Positions 6,632-10,413 of a stretch of 10,413 bases of DNA are shown in pieces (position 1 is the stretch's first letter; every line of letters begins with the position of its first letter). The notes under the pieces are model-generated. The model made no database searches, was not told where the DNA came from, and was given only the letters and a program-made list of their open reading frames with translations. A program made the position numbers and the translations under genes. The DNA comes from Candidatus Peregrinibacteria bacterium. Lineage in GTDB: Bacteria; Patescibacteriota; Gracilibacteria; UBA1369; UBA12463. The DNA is taken from the NCBI GenBank assembly GCA_023245695.1, contig JAHFJT010000024.1:1-10413 (forward strand). The letters run 5' to 3'.

Positions 6632-6659
6632 CACGTGTTAGCTCGCCTGCGGTTATATC

Positions 6660-7069
6660 TGGTGGAGATGCCGGGAGTTGAACCCGGGTGCAAAAGAAGT
6701 ATCGTTATACGTCTACAATCATAGTTCGCTCTGATTGTTTTGTGTGTGATAGAGAACGAACCAAAAGCCACTCACAAAAGGCTAAAAGATGTTTCTGAAG
6801 TTCGTAGCTCCCCGCGCTTCAGATAAGCTTAGAAGTATTACACTCGTTATACCCGCCCAAGCATCAGGTATAAAAAGCGTCTTCCGAAAAAGTTCAGAAG
6901 AAATTAGGCAAAAGCGAGTTCAGAAACCGAAGCTTCTTCACGAGCAAATGCGCTAAGCAAATTTGAGTTTGCATTTAGTTTGCGCCAAACGTTGATAACG
7001 GTCGGACTGGCGCGACGGCCGGATAGCAGTACAACTATACATTTCTAATGTCGAATGCCGTACATCCCC
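6660..7069 (-). ncRNA. ssrA: tmRNA (transfer-messenger RNA)
   Basis: The 410-base RNA rescues stalled ribosomes, with SmpB, by acting first as alanyl-tRNA and then as a message for a degradation tag. The 5' end GGGGATG pairs with CATCTCC at the 3' end (one G-U), leaving discriminator A and an encoded CCA ending at 6660. The T arm is CCGGG-TTCAACT-CCCGG (6687-6671). The 5' part has the typical CATTCGAC (7057-7050). A pseudoknot-1-like pairing of GCGCCA with TGGCGC precedes the reading frame. After the tag stop come paired segments such as TCTTC/GAAGA, TTCTGAA/TTCAGAA and TATACC/GGGTATA that would form the later pseudoknots. It is the one-piece form. It sits 53 bases after the stop of the exported-protein gene and is followed by the zinc-ribbon gene, all on one strand. 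Confidence 0.95.
6904..6972 (-). other. tmRNA tag-peptide reading frame
   Basis: The resume codon is the GCA at 6972-6970, in the typical context AAATGCAAAC. The frame encodes 22 residues and stops at TAA (6906-6904). The tag starts ANSNLLSAFA and ends SELAFA. AN at the start is the common beginning; the end is hydrophobic as expected for protease recognition, but -AFA instead of the usual -LAA. Confidence 0.85.
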
Positions 7070-7087
7070 ACTTGTGAAAGAACTATC

Positions 7088-7118
7088 GGCTCATACGAGC
7101 CAGAATCAGAGTATACCA
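7088..7118 (-). promoter_or_regulatory. Candidate tmRNA promoter and leader hairpin
   Basis: The minus strand has an extended -10, TGG-TATACT (7118-7110), with no good -35. Transcription would begin near 7103. The leader would then carry the perfect hairpin GGCTC-GTAT-GAGCC (7101-7088) before RNase P cuts at 7069. The promoter overlaps the last codons of the upstream gene. The hairpin has no U-tract, so it is not a convincing terminator for that gene. Confidence 0.4.
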
Positions 7119-7122
7119 GACT

Positions 7123-7611
7123 TTAAAATCCAAGTACAGTTCCCACAGAACCACTCCAATGGTTCGCATCAGGAGTTCGTATATAATTCACCCCACCAAA
7201 AATACCAAGAGTATCATTCACCTGCACACCAATAAGCCCTGTCACCTTCGCCACAGGTTCAAAATGAGCACCATGAAGATCATCAAGTACCATCTCAACA
7301 CCACCGCCACCCTCAATAACCCCAAAAATACCGTCAGCAACAGACTGGGAAAGAGTTTTGTGATACGCCACCAATGCCTCCAACGCGCCCACCGTTTCAC
7401 CATGAAAACTTTTTCCCAAACCAACTGCCCCACCAAGTGAAATATGGCCGCCAATTTCTCGAAAATACCCACCATGGGCCATCGCATTATGAGTATTTGC
7501 CTCCAACCCCAAAACAACATGATTATGATGCCCATCAGCTTCAGCAGCGACCGGTGCAAGATTCACAACAGCTGCAGCACCAAAGGATGTTAATAATTTT
7601 CCGAGACCCAT
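7123..7611 (-). CDS. Exported Gly/His-rich protein of unknown function
   Basis: I do not recognise this 162-residue protein. Residues 1-25 look like a signal peptide: one Lys, then a hydrophobic Ala/Val stretch, ending AEA before DG. The mature part is rich in Gly and His (DGHHNH, AHGGYF, IGGHISLGG). It has alternating hydrophobic/small segments that suggest beta strands (GHISLGGAVGLGKSF, VTGLIGVQV, LGIFGGVNYI, SGSVGTVLGF), and the last residue is Phe. This recalls small beta-barrel outer-membrane proteins, which would be surprising in a Patescibacterium. A surface beta-structure protein or metal binder through its histidines are other options. The ATG at 7611 follows two tandem promoters and has no Shine-Dalgarno site (upstream GTCTCTAT). 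It lies between mfd and ssrA on the same strand. Confidence 0.7.
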   Translation of the reverse strand: MGLGKLLTSFGAAAVVNLAPVAAEADGHHNHVVLGLEANTHNAMAHGGYFREIGGHISLGGAVGLGKSFHGETVGALEALVAYHKTLSQSVADGIFGVIEGGGGVEMVLDDLHGAHFEPVAKVTGLIGVQVNDTLGIFGGVNYIRTPDANHWSGSVGTVLGF

Positions 7612-7635
7612 ATAGAGACATAATTAAAGGATGAT

Positions 7636-7663
7636 ATCATAACATAAAAACAGTAAAAGTCAA
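7636..7663 (-). promoter_or_regulatory. Strong promoter (P2) of the exported-protein gene
   Basis: TTGACT (7663-7658, 5 of 6) is followed after 16 bases by TATGAT (7641-7636, 5 of 6), with an extended TGT just before the -10. Start of transcription is expected near 7629, giving an 18-base leader to the ATG at 7611. The -10 overlaps the perfect 10-base palindrome ATGATATCAT (7631-7640), a possible operator. Confidence 0.65.
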
Positions 7664-7690
7664 TAGATTCAGGAATTTTATGTCCCGCGG

Positions 7691-7718
7691 ATTATACGCA
7701 ATGATATGAAATTGTGAA
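7691..7718 (-). promoter_or_regulatory. Second promoter (P1) between mfd and the exported-protein gene
   Basis: TTCACA (7718-7713, 5 of 6 to TTGACA) lies 16 bases upstream of a perfect TATAAT (7696-7691). Start would be near 7684, giving a leader of about 70 bases. No open frame with a plausible start lies between it and the ATG at 7611, so it most likely serves the same gene. Confidence 0.5.
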
Positions 7719-7730
7719 GGATGAAAGATT

Positions 7731-10413
7731 TTACTTTTTATCCTTTGGCTTTTTGGGCTTTTCGAGATTTTCAGGCTTTCCAGCTACCCCAAACATCTTT
7801 TCCGACAATTTTATTAGACAATTTTGAAGCTCCTCAACCCAATTCATTCCTAAATCAGAAATCGTAATCTGAATCTTATTCGCAAGAATCTGCCACTTCG
7901 GACTGTACTCGAGGAGATTCATAATATTCTCAGGCTTCACCTTCTTAGAAAGCTGCAGTGAAATAACCTGCTTATCCGTACCCATATGGACATTATCCGC
8001 CTTAACCTTGAGAACCCCCGCCTCCTTTGCATACATCTTCAACTCAATCACCTTGAATAAATTCGCCACCTCTTTTGGCATCTTTCCGTAATCCTCCATC
8101 ACATTTTCCTTCATCTCATTAAGGTACTCAAACGTGTCAGCACCCGCCATTTTTTGATACACGCTAATTTTATCCTTCGAGGACACGATGTATGAATCTG
8201 GGATATAACACGTCAAAGGTAGTTCAACAGTAACATCCTCAGGCTCATCACCCTTCTCGGCGGACTTGCCCGAGTTCAACTCCTCCACCGCCTTATTGAG
8301 CATACGAATAAAATGACTCACGCCGACCACATTAATCACTCCATGTTGTTTTGCACCGAGAATCTCGCCCGCACCACGAATCTCAAGATCTTTCATCGCA
8401 ATCTGGAACCCAGAACCTAACTCAGACGCTTCAACAATCGCTTTTAAACGACGTTTGGCATCCAACTTGAGTCTCTGCCCATGATAGAGAAAGTACGCGT
8501 ACGCCTGGACCTTTCCACGACCTACACGACCTCGTAACTGATACAACTGCGCGAGACCAAACCGCTCGGCATTATTGACCAACAAAGTATTCGCATTCGG
8601 AAGATCAATACCATTTTCGATAATTGTCGAACTCACAAGCACGTCAAATTTATGATCCTTAAAATCCACGATCTTCTCTTCAAGCGCCGTACTTCCCATT
8701 TGTCCATGTGCCACACCAACTCGCGCCTCAGGAATCAGAGCTCGAAGCTTTTCCGCCATCGTATTAATCGTCTGCACTTTATTGTGCAAGAAATATACCT
8801 GACCACCTCGCTGCAACTCGCGCATAATCGCCTCTCGAATAATGGTCATAGAAAACTTTCGAACCTCGGTAATAATCGGCAAACGACCCGGTGGTGGCGT
8901 GGTAATCGTCGTCACATCACGGAGCTTATTGAGCGCAATATTGAGTGTTCGAGGGATCGGAGTGGCTGTTAATGTAAGCACATCCACACCCGCCTTGATT
9001 TTCTTCAGCGCCTCTTTTTGAGTCACACCAAATCGCTGTTCCTCGTCCACAATAATAAGCCCAAGATCTTTAAATTTCACATCCTCCTGAAGGAGCCGAT
9101 GAGTTCCAATCACAATATCTACTTCACCTTTTACAAGCCGTTCAAGAACCCGCTTCTGCTCTTTTACATCCACAAAACGACTCATCATCGCAATGCGCAC
9201 ATCAAACTGATCCATACGCTTCGTGAATGTCCGGAAATGCTGATCGGTCAAAATCGTAATCGGTGAAATAAAGGCGACTTGCTTCCCTGCTCGAACCGCC
9301 TTGAATGCCGCTCGAACCGCCACCTCAGTCTTCCCAAAACCAACATCTCCACACACAAGTCGATCCATCGGAGCAGCCTTTTCCATATCCGCCTTTACAT
9401 CGACAATAGCTTTTATCTGACCAGGGGTTTCCTCATATGGAAACGTCTCCGCAAGGAGTCTCTCCGCTTGATCATCACCTGGAAACGCAAAACCTTTTGC
9501 CTGTTTTCGCTCGGCATACAACTTCAACAACTCCTGTGCAATTAATTCAGTTTCCTTTTTCACCTTACTCGTCATCGAACTCCACTCTGTCGAACCAAGT
9601 CTCGTTAACTTCGGCATCGAATCCTCTGCACCAATATATTTTCCTACTTTATCCGCCTGATCAATTGGTACAAAAAGCTTATCATTTTCCGCATACCCAA
9701 GTTTCAAATACTCACGAGTAATATTATCAATAGTGCGTTGCTCTAAGCCAAGAAAAACCGCAATACCATGATCCGCATGCACGACATAATCCCCAATCTT
9801 CAAGCCAGACATGAGGTCAGAAAAAACACGCTGATTATTACTCGCTTTTTTCTTATCGTCACGCAAAATAGAAATCTCTTTATCGGTCACCACTGCCAAT
9901 TTAATTTCAGGATTTTGGAACGAGTACGGAAATAAACCATCCTTATCCTCCTCAAGAAGATAAATTTTTCCACTATCCGGCATAACATCATCAAAGACAT
10001 CCGAGAATGGAATTTTATAATCATTAAAAATCTCCATAAGTTGTTTTTTACTCTTTGTAAAAATCAACACCATCCAATTATCCGCACGCTTACTGACGAG
10101 ATCGTTTGTAAAATCATAGAGATCCACATACCGCAAAAAGGTTAGATAATGGAGATGTTCATGCGCATCACCATCTTCATTAAATAACGTAAATGTGATC
10201 GATTTTGCCTTCTTATATACCTCAGAAACCACCTTATTCCAACCTTCATACATATCATCCGTAATATCCAACTCATCCTCAATAAAGAGTGAATCTTTAT
10301 CAATAAAATCCACCAAACGGCCACTCATATCACTATATGTAATTGAAAAAACATCAACCCAATCCGTCTCTTGCACTACCTCCTTCGAAACCGGATCAAG
10401 AAAAACCACATTC
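7731..10413 (-). CDS. mfd: Mfd, transcription-repair coupling factor (N-terminus outside window)
   Basis: Mfd is a DNA translocase that pushes or removes RNA polymerase stalled at DNA damage and recruits UvrA for excision repair. The frame is open to the right edge, so the start is outside; 892 residues counted from the GTG at 10409 are visible of roughly 1,100-1,150. In that numbering the RNA-polymerase-interacting CarD-like domain is about 202-262 (IGDYVVHADHGIAVFLG). Walker A is GDVGFGKT (354-361), the Walker B box is VDEEQ (454-458), and motif III is TATPIPRTL (481-489). Motifs V/VI with the RecG/Mfd TRG region are SSTIIENGIDLP and LRGRVGRGK (593-633). The C-terminal TRCF/D7 domain is about 724-800, then a Lys/Pro-rich tail (877-892). 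About 250-270 residues, the UvrB-like N-terminal part, are missing. All helicase motifs are intact. No terminator hairpin follows the TAA at 7731; two promoters of the next gene do. Confidence 0.97.
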   Translation of the reverse strand, partial: NVVFLDPVSKEVVQETDWVDVFSITYSDMSGRLVDFIDKDSLFIEDELDITDDMYEGWNKVVSEVYKKAKSITFTLFNEDGDAHEHLHYLTFLRYVDLYDFTNDLVSKRADNWMVLIFTKSKKQLMEIFNDYKIPFSDVFDDVMPDSGKIYLLEEDKDGLFPYSFQNPEIKLAVVTDKEISILRDDKKKASNNQRVFSDLMSGLKIGDYVVHADHGIAVFLGLEQRTIDNITREYLKLGYAENDKLFVPIDQADKVGKYIGAEDSMPKLTRLGSTEWSSMTSKVKKETELIAQELLKLYAERKQAKGFAFPGDDQAERLLAETFPYEETPGQIKAIVDVKADMEKAAPMDRLVCGDVGFGKTEVAVRAAFKAVRAGKQVAFISPITILTDQHFRTFTKRMDQFDVRIAMMSRFVDVKEQKRVLERLVKGEVDIVIGTHRLLQEDVKFKDLGLIIVDEEQRFGVTQKEALKKIKAGVDVLTLTATPIPRTLNIALNKLRDVTTITTPPPGRLPIITEVRKFSMTIIREAIMRELQRGGQVYFLHNKVQTINTMAEKLRALIPEARVGVAHGQMGSTALEEKIVDFKDHKFDVLVSSTIIENGIDLPNANTLLVNNAERFGLAQLYQLRGRVGRGKVQAYAYFLYHGQRLKLDAKRRLKAIVEASELGSGFQIAMKDLEIRGAGEILGAKQHGVINVVGVSHFIRMLNKAVEELNSGKSAEKGDEPEDVTVELPLTCYIPDSYIVSSKDKISVYQKMAGADTFEYLNEMKENVMEDYGKMPKEVANLFKVIELKMYAKEAGVLKVKADNVHMGTDKQVISLQLSKKVKPENIMNLLEYSPKWQILANKIQITISDLGMNWVEELQNCLIKLSEKMFGVAGKPENLEKPKKPKDKK

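Noticed and set aside
6569..6634. GTG-initiated N-terminal extension of the zinc-ribbon protein
   Set aside because: The 22 extra residues are Arg/Ala-rich, come from the spacer after tmRNA and precede the normal start of the family's domain.
7159..7634. Two open frames on the plus strand opposite the exported-protein gene
   Set aside because: They overlap each other and the minus-strand gene, are Thr/His/Pro-rich shadows and have no promoter or start signal.
1..10413. CRISPR arrays, insertion sequences, tRNA or rRNA genes, phage genes
   Set aside because: No regularly spaced repeats, transposase motifs, cloverleaf genes other than the tmRNA ends, or phage-type proteins were seen on either strand.

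Overview
The window looks like ordinary, compact chromosome from a bacterium with a small genome, most likely a member of the Patescibacteria (Candidate Phyla Radiation). This placement is an inference. It rests on very short intergenic gaps, the near absence of Shine-Dalgarno sites, several small uncharacterised proteins, and a short anchored protein whose two-cysteine motif I associate with that group. The standard bacterial code is used: TGA ends the gene at 3553 and no conserved gene has an internal TGA. That argues against the TGA-recoding Gracilibacteria/Absconditabacteria. I see no mobile element, CRISPR array or rRNA.

Left part (1-3300): the 3' part of an RdgB/Ham1 (ITPase-type) nucleotide pyrophosphatase runs rightward off the left edge. 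It meets a leftward gene tail to tail with overlapping stop codons at CTAG 504-507. That leftward gene (504-1862) encodes a protein with sigma-factor-like helical segments, a long Pro/Ser linker, one membrane helix and a small outer domain. It is the most unusual protein in the window. Upstream of it on the same strand are a tRNA-dihydrouridine synthase and a small basic protein. A divergent promoter region lies at about 3263-3296.

Middle (3290-6267): rightward, a small membrane-anchored protein is followed by an APC-superfamily transporter with a C-terminal soluble domain, an arrangement that recalls KimA-type potassium importers. It converges on a leftward EamA/DMT transporter across an 18-base gap.

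Right part (6268-10413), all leftward: the 3' three quarters of mfd, two tandem promoters, a small exported Gly/His-rich protein, the ssrA tmRNA gene (6660-7069, 22-residue tag ending LAFA), a zinc-ribbon protein and the DMT transporter.

The recognisable genes are mostly housekeeping and quality control: nucleotide-pool cleaning, tRNA modification, rescue of stalled RNA polymerase (Mfd) and rescue of stalled ribosomes (tmRNA), plus two transporters. The candidates for something new are the membrane-tethered sigma-like protein, the exported protein between mfd and ssrA, and the altered motif of the pyrophosphatase.
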